Under the pieces are notes generated by a model. The model did no database searches. It was not told the origin of the DNA and was given only the letters and a program-made list of their open reading frames with translations. The position numbers and the translations under genes are program-made. DNA of 64,000 nt from Hsuehochloa calcarea (lineage: Eukaryota; Streptophyta; Magnoliopsida; Poales; Poaceae): NCBI GenBank assembly GCA_036346395.1, contig CM070602.1, positions 19,973,098 through 20,037,097 of the forward strand, given 5' to 3'. The number at the start of each line of letters is the position of its first letter. Position 1 is the stretch's first letter. Below are positions 45,838 to 57,200 of this stretch, piece by piece.

Positions 45838-45869
45838 GTAGGATCCAGGATGATCGACTTGAGGGGGGT
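45838..45869 (-). repeat. Copia LTR terminal fragment
   Basis: TGTAGGATCCAGGATGATCG resembles the LTR end at 10916 and is cut off by the Tat LTR at 45870. Confidence 0.5.
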
Positions 45870-46560
45870 TGTTGATGATCATGTCGCCGATCTTATGAAA
45901 TAAAATGAGGAAAATGACTAAGAGTTCTTGGAGGAGAATGTGCTTGCTCTTTATTATAATGAATTGGATCTTTACAGGGGTGCCTTTAGGAAGGCGACAG
46001 ATTATCCCTAATTACACTAGGTATATTGCTTGCTCAGCTTCAATTGTGTTCAGAATGAATACAATTGCCTCTTGATCTTCTAGATCGTGAGTCTTGTTCT
46101 TCTTTGTTGTTCATCATCCACCTTTAAATATCTAGCGAAGAGGTGGCAGTTACTCATGGAGAGTACACCTTTTGGAAGTGACACATCTGGTCGGGGAGGT
46201 CAATTGTTGTGTGTAAATCACCAACTGATCGCCAGTTACTGTTAATAGGTGACAAAACTTGTGCAGTAGTTATTGTCAGTTACTTAGGGCCGTAAAGCGT
46301 CGGGTGGTTTGGAGCATGGATAAGGCACATGTTCCATTCATCAAATGGAAGGAATATGCCAGGACCGGGTCCAAGCATCAGTTCATGGATTCTACGAGCA
46401 GTTGACTGGTCGGGCAATAAGTACAAGACTTTCTCCGACCAGGGTACTCGTTGAGCAATCTTTGGGATTCTCACGACCACAGAGGTCTTAGACCTCATGG
46501 GTTACGACCATGAGGTCTTTAATTAAATAAAAGTAGTATTAAGGAAATTAATCCTTGTCA
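45870..46560 (-). repeat. 3' LTR of the Tat element (691 bp)
   Basis: On the minus strand it runs TGACAAGGATTAATTTCC to ...GATCATCAACA and aligns along its length with 21089-21775. Confidence 0.7.
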
Positions 46561-46580
46561 GTTAGCCCCCGAACTTTTAA
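46561..46580 (-). other. Polypurine tract of the Tat element
   Basis: The minus strand reads AGTTCGGGGGCTAAC directly before the LTR start, as in other Tat elements; it shows this is the 3' LTR. Confidence 0.6.
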
Positions 46581-46757
46581 GGGGATTTGTAATGTGAACT
46601 CCTTCCGATGGAATTTATATAAGGAAACCCCTCATTTAATGGCGAGAATAACGAGTTGGTTTGTATTCACTTAAAAGTTGAGGAACCACTTTGGGAACCA
46701 AAGAGATATGTGTCTGTTGGACTTCGGGCAACTCCTTTTGCAGTTAATGGGATGCCC

Positions 46758-46766
46758 CTATAAAAT
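46758..46766 (+). promoter_or_regulatory. TATA box for the antisense gene
   Basis: CTATAAAAT lies 87 bases upstream of the ATG at 46845, on the plus strand, between the LTR and the ORF. It suggests the antisense gene has its own promoter. Confidence 0.55.
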
Positions 46767-46844
46767 CCCCTTTGTGGATTGTCTTAGGACTTTTACGCTC
46801 TCAGAAATCCATTCGACTTTCCTTTCACTTTCTTGCCAATAACA

Positions 46845-48659
46845 ATGGCAGACTCTATCTCCAACTGGCCAGCGTCTAAGCTAAGTGAGAAGAAACTCGA
46901 GCATGGAGAAGGGTGAATGCTTCCCGATAAGACCTTGATTTCTTGGAGATCAGCGATCGGAGAGCATTTCCCGTGCGGCAACGAGGGAGAAATCTCTGTC
47001 TTCCTTGCGTATGTCAAGTGTGGATTCAGATTGCTGGCGCACCCATTCCTCTCCCAAGTATTGGAGTACTACAAAGTTGAGTTGGTGAATCTTGACCCAA
47101 TTCAATCACGAACCTTAGCATCTTCGTCTATCTTTGCGAAGTGTTTCTAGGGATTCTACCAGATCTGGAGGTCTTTAGATAATTCTACAAGATGATGAAG
47201 TCAGGGAAATTGATCGCATCGCCAGGGGAGTGCACTCTGTGCCTTCACAATGGGAAAGCATATGAGTACATTCGGATGTACTCTAAATCTCCGTGGTCAG
47301 CATGGAAGAAGCTCTGGTTATACATGGCGCTGACCAATGGAGACAGTCTTTGCTTCACCGGTCGGGTGGCGGTTGAAAACCCTAGGTGGAGGTCTTCCTC
47401 GAAGGTGGGATGAGTGGGGCGATGGATCGAAGCCATCCAACACCTCAACATCAAAGGATTAACTTCTTGGCACGTGGTGAATGATTTTTCCATGCGCCAA
47501 ATAAGTCCTCTAAAGTTCTGAGAACATACCAGGCTCTGGCATGTTGGTCGCGACATTACGAACAAGGGTTGTTCATAATGTAAGTTCTAAGTAATTCCGA
47601 CTTGTTAATTTTATTCTAGTTGATTATTTTGTAACCTTATAATATATTTTCTCTTTTTACAACTCTTTCCCCTGAAGAAATCAGGGATCGAATGAAAATG
47701 ATCTGTGCCGGGGAACCTAGCAAAAAAACTGATGTTCCCCAAATCTTGGTAGTTATCTCTCCACCGGAGATAACGAAGAGACTGAAGGTAGAAAATAATA
47801 ACCTCTTTTCATCTTTTATGTATTTTCCAATCGGTATGCTATAATGCCCCTTTCGCTTTAATGTGCAGATGGTTGGGCCGAAGAGCAGTGAACTCATCCA
47901 GAGCTCAGATCATGTTGCTGCTCCGACCTCTTCTGCTTCAACGACCACTCACGATGGTGGTCTTTCGGAGGTAAAAAGAGTACCGAAAAGAAATATACAT
48001 TTTAGATGAAGTATTCCATCACCAAATTAACCTTGATTTATAATTTAGGCGGGAGAAAAAGAAGATCTGCCGACCAAAGTTGTTGTGGTCGTAGCCTCCG
48101 GGGAGGTCGTAATTGACTAGTTAGTTACTGCTAAAGCAACTGTTCCGGAGGTCGACGAAACCACAATCTTCGAGTAGATGGTCGACGTAACTATCTCCGA
48201 CCAAGTGGTCGAGGAGATTACTTCTGACGTCCGGTCGGAGGAAGTAAGGGGTCTAACCAGCCCTACCGGGTTGGAATCGGTAAAATCGATTGAAAAGAAG
48301 AGGAAGGCGAGCGCTCTGGATTTTGCTCCAGGGTGTTTCAACTTCAAAACCAAGAAGACCAGGTATGTAAAACGAAAATTTTATATAGATGCATATCTTT
48401 AGATTCTCTTGTATTCTGAAATTTTTATCTACCTTTCTTCTGTTTTTGTAGATCCTCTGGTGTTCTAGTTGTTTCTGATCAGAGCACCCTTCAGGAGGAA
48501 ACTCCTGAAGTAATGATAATTGAGCCAGCCCCCGAGCGGGTGGAGGCACCAATGCCCGCTCCTACCGCCCAGGACCCCTTGACGGTTCCGACCCCGTTTA
48601 ATGAGACAGAGGCTGGAGAAGAGCCCCAGCAGGTTCAGCCCACTACCGGGACTGATTAG
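46845..48659 (+). pseudogene. Antisense ORF of the Tat element (putative gypsy-type transposon protein, PF04195-like), with introns
   Basis: It starts MADSISNWPASKLSEKKLEH and is frameshifted near 46905 (one base lost in a Trp codon). The PF04195-like core follows: GEISVFLAYVKCGF, AHPFLSQVLEYYKVELVNL. Three GT-AG introns, at 47788-47868, 47971-48048 and 48363-48451, join downstream exons in one frame. The joined product is Glu/Val-rich, ending ...QPTTGTD at 48659. Two TAG codons (near 48118 and 48177) and the early frameshift show it is inactive. The intron sides have good plant signals, for example AG|GTATGT and CTTCTGTTTTTGTAG. Function of this protein family is unknown. Confidence 0.65.
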
Positions 48660-48702
48660 GAGTAGAGGAGTTCTTCCCCAGTCAAGAGGGCTCCTTGTCC
48701 TA

Positions 48703-48707
48703 GTAAC
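48703..48707. other. TSD GTAAC (left) of the short-LTR copia; right copy 51769-51773
   Basis: GTAAC directly flanks both LTR ends. Confidence 0.9.
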
Positions 48708-48821
48708 TGTGACTTACTTAAGATTTCAGAGTCAGTAACTACAATACTGGAGATGTCAATATATAGATGACTACATGGGCCACATGGGCCCTATAGTATA
48801 TGGGCCTTAATATACTTAACA
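48708..48821 (-). repeat. 3' LTR of the short-LTR copia
   Basis: On the minus strand it reads TGTTAAGTATATTAAGG to ...AAGTCACA. One substitution against 51655-51768. Confidence 0.9.
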
Positions 48822-48830
48822 CCCCCCTTC

Positions 48831-50325
48831 AAACTCAAGGTGGAAGCGGAGGTTCTGAAGCATTGAGTTTGAGCAAGTGAAGCCGATGTTGCTCTCGAGT
48901 TTGTGCTTTAGTGAAAAATCGCCACTTGCGATTCGAGGCACATCTTGAAGAGCAATTATTTTCTGATGACAATGAGACCGAGTAAAGAAAGCATCAACGC
49001 CAATATGCTTTGTAAGTTCATGTTTCACAGGATCATTGGCAATCTGTATGGCTCCAGTATTATCACATAGAAGAGGTGTAGGAGAATCACAAGAAATACC
49101 AAAATCTGCTAACAACCATCGAAGCCATACAATCTCTGAAGTGGTAGTGGCAAGTGCTCGAAGTTCTGCCTCTGTACTAGAACGAGATACATCCGCCTGC
49201 TTCTTAGACTTCCATGCAAGAGGAGAAGAACCAAGAAGAATGCAATAACCTGTGATAGAACGACAATCTGTTTGATCACTCGCCCAGGTGGAATCCGAGT
49301 AAGCATAAAGCTGAAGCGGACTCTCACGAGCATAGAACAAACACTGAGAGGATGTCCCCCTTAAGTACCGTAGTACACGAAGCAAATGGCCAAAATGAAT
49401 GGATGTAGGAGCACTCACAAACTGACTCAGAATATGAATCGCATGAGCAATATCAGGTCTAGTAACGATGAGATAAACAAGGTCGCCCACAATATGCCGA
49501 TATCGAGAAGGATCCTCAAGAGGTGTACCATCGGTAGGGCGAAGTTGTAAATGAAGATCCATAGGTGTCGCAGCCGTTCGACTATCTGTAATGCCAGAAC
49601 GAGCAAGAAGGTCTTGTATGTATTTGGACTGAGAGAGATAGTAGCCTTTTCGTAATGCAACACCTCAATTCCTAAGAAATAAGCGAGAGGACCCAAATCG
49701 GACATCCGAAATTGCTCACCAAGTTGCTTCTTCACATGAGAAATGTGTTCCACATCATCTCCGTAATCAACATATCATCAACATACGAAGAAGCAAAAGC
49801 ACGCCCACGTGGAGAGATATGAATAAATAGAGCAGGGTCATGATCACTAGGCGAAAACCCAGCAGCCTGTATCACAGATACAAAGCGCTCAAACCAAGCA
49901 CGAGGAGCTTGTTTAAGACCATATAGAGCACGACGAAGACGACAAACATGACTAGGAGGAGCATCAACACCTGGGGGTGGTTGCATATAAACTTCTTCAT
50001 GCAAATCTCCATGAAGAAAAGCATTTTTAACATCCATTTGAGAGATAGTCCAAGAAGAAGTAGCAGCCACTGCAATAAGAGTACGGACAGTAGTCATACG
50101 AGCAACTGGTGCAAAGGTCTCATCATAATCGCGACCTTGAGTTTGCTGAAAGCCTCTAGCAACAAGGCGAGCTTTATATCTCTCAACAGAACCATCAGAC
50201 TTGGTCTTAATTTTGAAAACCCATTTAGATGTAATAGGTACTGCATGTGACGGTAATGGAACAAGATCCCAAGTGCCTGTACGATCAAGGGCAGCAAGCT
50301 CCTCAGACATAGCAAGCTGCCATTC
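48831..50325 (-). pseudogene. Copia reverse transcriptase and RNase H
   Basis: On the minus strand it starts MSEELAALDRTGTWDLVP. RT motifs: SKWVFKIKTKSDGSVERYKA, ISQMDVKNAFLHGDLHEEVY, ALYGLKQAPRAW, SSYVDDML. A frame change follows YVDD near 49745 and another near 49560. RNase H: YSDSTWASDQTDCRS and DNTGAIQIANDPV. Only two or three lesions, in keeping with a young copy. Confidence 0.85.
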
Positions 50326-50998
50326 CGAATATTAGCACTAGTCCTCTGAGAAGCTGCCAACACACTATGAGACACAAATGCAGAAGAAGACATAGACTTG
50401 AGACGTGTTTCTTCTGCAAGTAAATCAGATAATGCCTGTGCCATGGTGAGAACAGAAGAATTGTGAAGCAATCGTGTACGAATGGAATCATACTCGGCCG
50501 GACTCCCATGACAAATCTGTAAGTAAAAACTTTTCAATAAACTTATGTCTTTGGACATGAGGCGTTGTACACTCGTGTATCATGGAAGTCGAGATCCCAT
50601 CGACGATCAAAAGCAGAGTAGTACTCATCAATGGACATATCATTACGCTCAATCACATGAGTTTCTTTGCATGAGATTATGCAAAGAGCGCCACTATCCT
50701 GAACATAGCGCTCCTTCAAGTTGCTCCATATGCCCTTAGTTGTTTTGAACTTAGAAAGACTCATAATCATGGATTGCTTAGTACTATTGACCATGGCAGC
50801 CATCACTTTCCCATCATTAATATGCCATTCTTTTACTGCAGCAGCATTACTACCATCATCCTTAAGCACAGGTGGAGGTTCAGTTAAATGAAAGAGTAAA
50901 CCATAGCCCCTCAATGCAGTCTCTACACAAAAAGCCCACTCTGGATAATTCTGACCATCTAGGGTGAGATTGATAACTATTGCATTTATCTGAGACAT
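50325..50998 (-). pseudogene. Copia gag, truncated
   Basis: On the minus strand it starts MSQINAIVINLTLDGQNYPE. UBN2-type capsid motifs: WSNLKERYVQDSG, YYSAFDRRWDLD. A frame change near 50550 leads into LLKSFYLQICHGSPAEYDSI, LLAEETRLKSM. It ends at SQRTSANIRNG, where RT begins; the CCHC knuckle is missing. Confidence 0.75.
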
Positions 50999-51642
50999 GT
51001 TGAGAAGTGCTAGAACTTGAGCAACAGCAGTAGCTGAACAGCAGAACAGAAACAGCAGAAACGGTTACCACAGAGAGCCTTCCCTTGTGATGCAATTGCT
51101 CCAGCAGCAGGCGGGGGAGGCAGAGACAGCAGGGCGATGCAGAGGAGATGCAGAGGCGATGCAGATCCGACGAAGGAGCAGCGACGGACCCAGATGCGAC
51201 GGCGGCCCAGATAGAGCGGCGGCGACGAGGACGGTGCCGATCCAGCAGAGCGGCGAGGCGGCGGATTCGACGGAGACGACGACAGAGCGGCGAGGTGGCG
51301 GCCCGGATGCGACGGCGCATTCGACGAGGCGCCTCCCCAGGCGGCGCCGATCCGACGAAGAAACCGCGAGTCGCTGCCGCGACGGGCGACCCGCGACGGA
51401 CGGCGGCGGTTGAGGAGATTCGACCGGCTGGGACGGGCGACGAGACGAAGCCCGCGACGGACGGCGGCTGTTGGGAGGCGGCTGTTGGGGAGATGCGACC
51501 GGCGGGGACGGGCGATGAGACGAAGAGCTGGCGACGGGTTTGACGGGAGCCAGCCGAGACGGGCGGACGGACGGACGAACGAAAGATAGATTTGGATCGT
51601 GGGAGGAGGACTAAAATAATCCTAACCTAACCCTAATCCATG

Positions 51643-51654
51643 GCTCTGATACCA
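51643..51654 (-). other. PBS of the short-LTR copia
   Basis: The minus strand reads TGGTATCAGAGC, directly abutting the LTR. Confidence 0.85.
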
Positions 51655-51768
51655 TGTGACTTACTTAAGATTTCAGAGTCAGTAACTACAATACTGGAGC
51701 TGTCAATATATAGATGACTACATGGGCCACATGGGCCCTATAGTATATGGGCCTTAATATACTTAACA
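51655..51768 (-). repeat. 5' LTR of the short-LTR copia
   Basis: 114 bp. Starts on the minus strand at 51768, preceded by TSD GTAAC. Confidence 0.9.
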
Positions 51769-51773
51769 GTAAC

Positions 51774-52440
51774 ATCCCCGACCGACCTCGAATCTTCAAC
51801 GACAAGAAACTCGACACGGCTTAGAGGAAAATCTCAAACTGTCATTTAAAGACAGGTCCTGAAACTATTTACTCGATTATGCAGACAAGGCGGTCCAGGT
51901 AAATACATACGACCACTCTTATGACATTTGCGTGGAGTTTATTTAAAACTTAAAGAAGCTTTACGATATTTTTCATAGCATATGGTGGAGAAAGTTGCTG
52001 TGGTCGGAGAACTTAAAACTTAAAGAAGCTTGACAGCAGTCTTCACAAGGCGACGTCTTTTGGCTGGAGGAGCTCTGCTTTCCTATGCCTCTTTTCCGAT
52101 AACCATCAATTAGATCTCTTCATCGTCTTGACGGTCTGCCATACCTACTTTCTGCAAAGGTCAGAAAAAGAAACATTATTAGGTGCTTGTTTTCTACGAC
52201 TACGAGACCCAAAAGATGAAATCAACCTTCGATTACCTTTAGGCATTTTTTTCTTTTGCGGATATGACCACCAGAATTCGAGGAGCCACTACATCAGGTG
52301 GCAGATCTTTTTCGCAAACTAGTTTGACTCGAGAGTCAATCTCCGTTCGTGAGAGGTTTGCACGGGTAAATGAAATGTTCGATAATCAAGCTCAGAATTA
52401 ACCAATAAGAGCCGAGTTGAAAAATTATTTATCTTCCTTG
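51774..52440 (+). other. Continuation of the Tat element beyond the copia insertion
   Basis: It carries on from 48707, starting with the second TSD copy. It holds a short exon-like stretch followed by non-coding sequence; no confident gene. Confidence 0.4.
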
Positions 52441-52449
52441 AAATCCCTA

Positions 52450-53142
52450 GTCAAATCTTTAACCCCCCGAGTACCTCCACATAGGATGTACTCGTTTCTT
52501 CAGGGGGCTGATGCGGCGCGTGATGAAATATTTCACCACGTGCCATCCGGTAAGCCCCTATTCCTTCAAGTCTTTGATGGATTGAATATAGGGGGTGATC
52601 CGGTTGTGGTCCTTGGGAGTCGAATCCCAGGAAGGGCTCTCTTCTCTGCGGCTTTTCCCACGAAGGAGAGTCTGTCTTCCCTGGACATCCCCAGTAGAAC
52701 CACTTCTTCCATCCTGGCCATGACGACCAGTGAACATTTGGATGTACTCCTTGTCTTCCCATCGTGGAGCTTCAAACCACAGCTCCTCGTGATCACAGCC
52801 TATTTGCTCATCCCATAGTAGTACTGGAAGAACTCCAGGTCTCGTAGGATCTCCAGGTAAGCCTCACACAAGTACACGAACACACTCATCATTGTGACGG
52901 AATTGGGAACAAGGTTCACCAATTCCACCCCAAAGTGCTCGAGTACGAGCGTGAGGAAAGGGTGAGCTGTAATCGAAGGCCACACTCACAGTACGCCTAT
53001 GTCGTAGCAAAAGAATGCTAGACAGTAAGAGGGGACCCCCAGAGTCATTGGAGTGACCGGAGAGTCCTCGAGATAAGGGACTGTTGCCAGGAAAATGTAT
53101 GTGTATCAGTTGTTTCAAAAAACTTGATCTGCCCTGGTACAT
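52450..53142 (-). pseudogene. Second antisense-type (PF04195-like) ORF, minus strand, degraded
   Basis: Recognisable blocks: AHPFLTLVLEHFGVELVNLV, VFVYLCEAYLEILRDLEFFQ and YYYGMSK, paralogous to the segment at 47040-47200. A region with SCGLKLHDGKTRST in another frame follows. A TATA box on the same strand lies at 53157-53166. Stops and frameshifts are frequent. Confidence 0.6.
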
Positions 53143-53156
53143 TAGGGGGGAGGCGG

Positions 53157-53166
53157 CTATTTATAG
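53157..53166 (-). promoter_or_regulatory. TATA box upstream of the minus-strand ORF
   Basis: CTATTTATAG on plus, CTATAAATAG on minus, just upstream of the ORF; the GC-rich region to its right would be the promoter. Confidence 0.5.
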
Positions 53167-54261
53167 TCAACCTAACAGGGTACATGATGTTACTATCCTA
53201 CCCCTAAAAAGGTCCTATGCGCGTAGAGGTTGCAGGGGCTTTCCCCTCTACACGTAGCCTTCAGCCCATGGTGAACCCTCCTGGGCTTGGTCCACCTGGT
53301 CCACCAGCGCTCGAGGCACCCTACGGGGTGTAAGACGCTCCCGGGCCGAGGAGGCCCCGGGCATCCTTTGCTTCCCTCGAGGTGGCCCAGACGGATCGCA
53401 GCCCCTAGTCTTGTGGTACTTTGGCGGCCTCCGGGCTTCATCCGGAGCATCCCGAAGGGGCACCTGGGACTGCTGAGATGGAGTCGGCTGCGGACCCCTT
53501 GGCTCCCCTGAGGTGGCCCCAGAGGACCCGTTGCTTCCGGGCTTGCGGTACCTCGGAGACCCTTCGGGGAGCCTTCCGGAAGGGGCGCCTGGTGCCTTCC
53601 GGAGACCCTTTGGGTGTGCCCCGGGTCCTCCCCGAAGGGGCGCCTGGTGCCCCCCCGGAGTGGGGGGCCTTTGTGCTCGCGGGTCGCGAGGTCTGCCTCG
53701 CGGTCTTCATCAGTCGTTGGGGCGGTGGGACCACCCCTATGACAAGCCCCTTGCAGTTGAGATCCTGCTTCGACACGGCTGAAACAACGCCATTCTCCTG
53801 AAGGGTCCAAGCACACCGTCCCCTTCGGCCTGGCGAAGCGTGTTTGTGCTGTTTCCTCTGGCGCTGTCTCCTTTGGGGGTGTTTTGATGCGTTGCTCTTG
53901 GTCTGCTTTGCTTGTAGTCGAAACACCATGTATTCGAAGCCTTGTTGCTTCGGCTGTATTTGGTCAGCCGACAGTCTTGATGACGCCTCTTCAGATGACG
54001 CGTGCCGCCGTTGGGTGTTGCGCTCTGACGCCTTTTGTTGGGCCCTGTGCGATATAATGGCGTGTAACTGTTGCCCCGTTTAGGGCATACATGTCGATCG
54101 ATGATTGGCGTGTGGCTCTTCGGCTTCCCTGCCCCGTTGTTTTGTGGGCCTGGTGTGGGTATACCCCTTTATGCCACTTTCTTTCTGACCGCCGTAGGCG
54201 TTGTTGTTTGTGTTGCTTCTCTGAGGGATCTAGCTTTGGTGCCTTTGCCTCTTGTGGCGTT
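53167..54261. other. GC-rich intergenic (LTR- or promoter-like) region between divergent ORFs
   Basis: 53230-53830 is very GC-rich, with degenerate repeats of a phrase like GAAGGGGC(A/G)CCTGG (near 53453, 53580, 53636). Open frames on both strands (for example 53193-53816 minus) are compositional. 53830-54261 leads to the plus-strand ORF. Possibly shared promoter or LTR DNA. Confidence 0.4.
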
Positions 54262-57200
54262 ATGACGAAGCGTCCCAGGGATGGTGGCGGGGCGGTTGCT
54301 TACACCGACGAGCTTGGTCGCTCGTTGGTGACGCAACATGTCCTGCGCACGCTAAAGGATGAGGGTAAGTTATCGGACTTGGCAGAGGTGCGAGCCCCCG
54401 GTGCGGAGACAGCGCCGGAGCCCTGGGAGGACGAAGCTGTTGTCTTCGTCGCCTTTTTCGACGCCAGCCTTAGCTTTCCCTGTGTGGAGTTGGTGGCCAG
54501 TGTGTTCCAGCTGTACTGGGTGGAGTTGGCGCAACTGACGCCCAACTCCATCGTCAAGCTTGGCGTGTTCGAGTGGGTGATGTGGTCCGTGGGGGCGAGC
54601 GGGGAGGGTCGGCTCTTCGTGTACCTTCATGACGGGCTGTGTCAACCGAAGAAGAAGAATACCAACGAGATGCTTAACTTCGGGAGCATCAACTTTCAGC
54701 CTAAGGCACGCTGTCTCTGGTATTTGCCGGCTCCCGCGTCTAGGAATAGGTGGGAGATAAGGCGCGCTGTCTCTGGTATTTGCCGGCTCCCGTGTCTAGG
54801 AATAGGTGGGAGACTGACTGGACTCAGCGGTGGTTTTACCACAAGTCCCCAGTGGGTGACGGCTTGCGCTCGAGCGGAGGGCCTATCCAACTAACCCCCT
54901 CCTCGGAGATTGATTTGATGTTGAGGGAGGAGACGCTTCTCCAGCTGCTGCTGAGTGCGACGCGGAGGCTCTCCACAAGGGATCTTGTGGAGGAGTTCTG
55001 TGCACTTCGGTTATGTCCCATCGCGCGGGGGTGGAACGTGAAGCTTGCGGTGGCGAGGGGTGGCATCCCTTCTTTCGATTTATCGGGCGGCGAGGGAGGT
55101 AAGGATTATTGCCTTTTTTAAAAAAAAGGCGCTCGTGCAGTGCTACCTATCAACGAGGCCGCGTGGGTTCCAGAGCAGCTTCTGGGCCCTTATACTGGGG
55201 AGGAGCACGCGAAGCGGGAGTTGGTGGCACGCGAGCCTCGTCTGAACTGAGCGTACTTAGACCCGGCTGCTCACCTGGTGGAGTGGCCCGACCCGACGAG
55301 GGGAGGAAGAAGAAGAACCACGTGCCAGAAGAGCTCAATACCCTGGGGCCGATTAGCGCGGTGCCCTTGCAATGTGTTGATGCTGAGGATGCGACCGGCT
55401 CCCGTTGTGCGAGGGTGGACACAGCGGGGCGTCCGCCCAAGGTGGCACTTGTCCCCGGGATCAAGCGTGTGGGCTCGACAGGCTCTTCTTTAGAAGTGCG
55501 CCCGGTTTCTTCGGTGGCTCCTGCAGAGGGCGCCGAAGCTACGGAGAGGGTGGTCGACTCGTTTCGTGTTGCGAGCTTGGCCCTTGAAGAGTCTTCTGCT
55601 GGGACTCCTTCGCATGTCTACGACCAAGGGTCTGAGGATACCTTGGCGGAGGTACCTGTTGCTGGCCAGGGCACGACCGGTGAGCCCCCATCTTACTTTT
55701 GCTATAGCCACCTTGTTGACTTAACGTGTTTCGTATTCGTGAGCGACGAGTAGGACGATGACGGTGACTCTGGTGCCGAGGGGTCAGAGGGTGACTCCGA
55801 TGCCGGTAGAGCTGGGGGTGGCTTTGGTGCCGGGGCGACCGGGGAGGTGGGCTCGGTTGCTGGCACGTCCGGTGCTGCGGGTACCGCGGACCTCGGTTTG
55901 TTGTGTACCAATGACTTTAAGGTTAGCGCTGGGGCGGCGACTGTTTGCGAGGAGGTGGCTCACTTTGCCACCTCGCCCTGTGTGGAGCGGCTTTTCGAAA
56001 GCATGCCCACGCACCGGATGTTTAGGCTCATCGAAGCCAATGCCGTGAGGGTAAGTTGGAAATTCTTATTTTCTTTCTTCGCTTGTTTTTTTTACAAAGG
56101 TATGCTCTGCGCATACCTTGATGCTGTCCCGCGCGCTCGAAGGGAACATCCACCGCGGCTATGCGGAGATCTAGGAGCGAGTCAACTTGGAGCACACACG
56201 GAACGAGGCGCTTTGCTCCGAGCGCTTGTTCCTCGCCAAGAGAGCGAAGGAGCTGGAGGCTCGGGTCGCCGAGTTGGAGGGGGAGCGCTCGTGATGATCT
56301 TGAGGCGGAGGTCCATGAGGAGCGACAGTTCGCGGAGTCGGTGTCGCGCGCCACGTGAGAGGCCATGGAGTCGTTGGAGGGCGCCGTAACCGAGCTTGGA
56401 GCAGTGTCGCCGCCTCGGAAGCACACACCTGCGCAAGTGGATGTCACGGTGGGTCGGCTTCGACGTGTCGGGGAGATCTGCTTGCCCGCCGCGCAAGCCT
56501 ACGGTGACCATTGTGCGAAGGCCGCTTGGACGGCTGCTTTCCTGTCGCTTTAGAGGGCTAGGTGCGGGCATGTTGATGCCCTTGGTGCCCGCTCCGTGCT
56601 CGTGGCGTCCGCGACAGAGATTACCTCAGATCAGCGGCAGGTGCAGAAGGCGGACAACACCTTCGCCGTGACTTCTGGGAGCCCCGTGGCCGCGATGCTG
56701 TGATGGAGTCCCTTCGCTCCGTGCTGGCTCAAAGGGCGATGGACAAGGCTACGGCGGTCGGCGAAGCTGCTGGCGAGCGGGGGGCCACCACCGGAGAAAA
56801 GGTGTGACCCTCTGCCCTTCTCCAGCAATCCAGATGTAGATTTTGCGTTGGTTTTTTAGATGTTCCCTGCTCTGTCTCTTGTGCTGGGGCGGAGTTAGGT
56901 GGGGGGTTGCTTTTTTTTTGTAATGACCTCCGATTTTGAATGAAATGATAGTTGCGAATCATATTTGCATTGGAGTCAGTGCTCACGTTGTGTTCATGCT
57001 CTTGCTTGTTGGTTTGCTCATGCCAGCCGCTTTGTTCCGATGTACTGCTCGGCGGGGGCCTCGCCCTCCCGGGGCGCGAGTGATGAAAGTCACTGTGCCT
57101 CCACGCGGTACGAAGGATGAGCAGAATCTCCTTTCCATCTGACCCCTGCAGCTGTGTTACTGGGGGGTCGTGTACCACGAGCGAAGTGACAGTGATGGAT

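Larger units (their letters stand above)
48708..51768 (-). mobile_element. Young non-autonomous Ty1/copia element with 114-bp LTRs, lacking protease and integrase
   Basis: LTRs at 48708-48821 and 51655-51768 differ at one base of 114. PBS at 51643-51654 abuts the 5' LTR; a CCCCCC (minus GGGGGG) PPT abuts the 3' LTR at 48822. Internal order on the minus strand: GC-rich leader (51000-51640), gag (50998-50325), then directly RT and RNase H (50325-48831). The zinc knuckle, protease and integrase have been removed by one internal deletion. It is inserted in the Tat element downstream of the antisense gene. Confidence 0.9.
45870..52440 (-). mobile_element. Tat-lineage Ty3/gypsy element, 3' part only, with an antisense gene and a nested copia
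   Basis: The minus-strand element shows its 3' LTR (45870-46560), PPT (46561-46580), then an antisense gene on the plus strand (46845-48659). It is interrupted by copia 48708-51768 and continues 51774-~52440. No pol of this copy is in the window. Extra ORFs between pol and the 3' LTR, often antisense, are a described trait of plant Tat elements. The boundary near 52440 is approximate. Confidence 0.6.

Noticed and set aside
47580..47677. A fourth intron (GTAAGT...CTGAAG) in the antisense gene
   Set aside because: Using this acceptor leaves the next exon out of frame; a mutated TACAA acceptor is possible but not supported.
53193..53929. Long minus-strand ORFs (207 and 163 codons) and a plus ORF of 126 codons
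   Set aside because: GC-rich degenerate repeat region with low stop density; Pro/Arg/Gly-rich in all frames.
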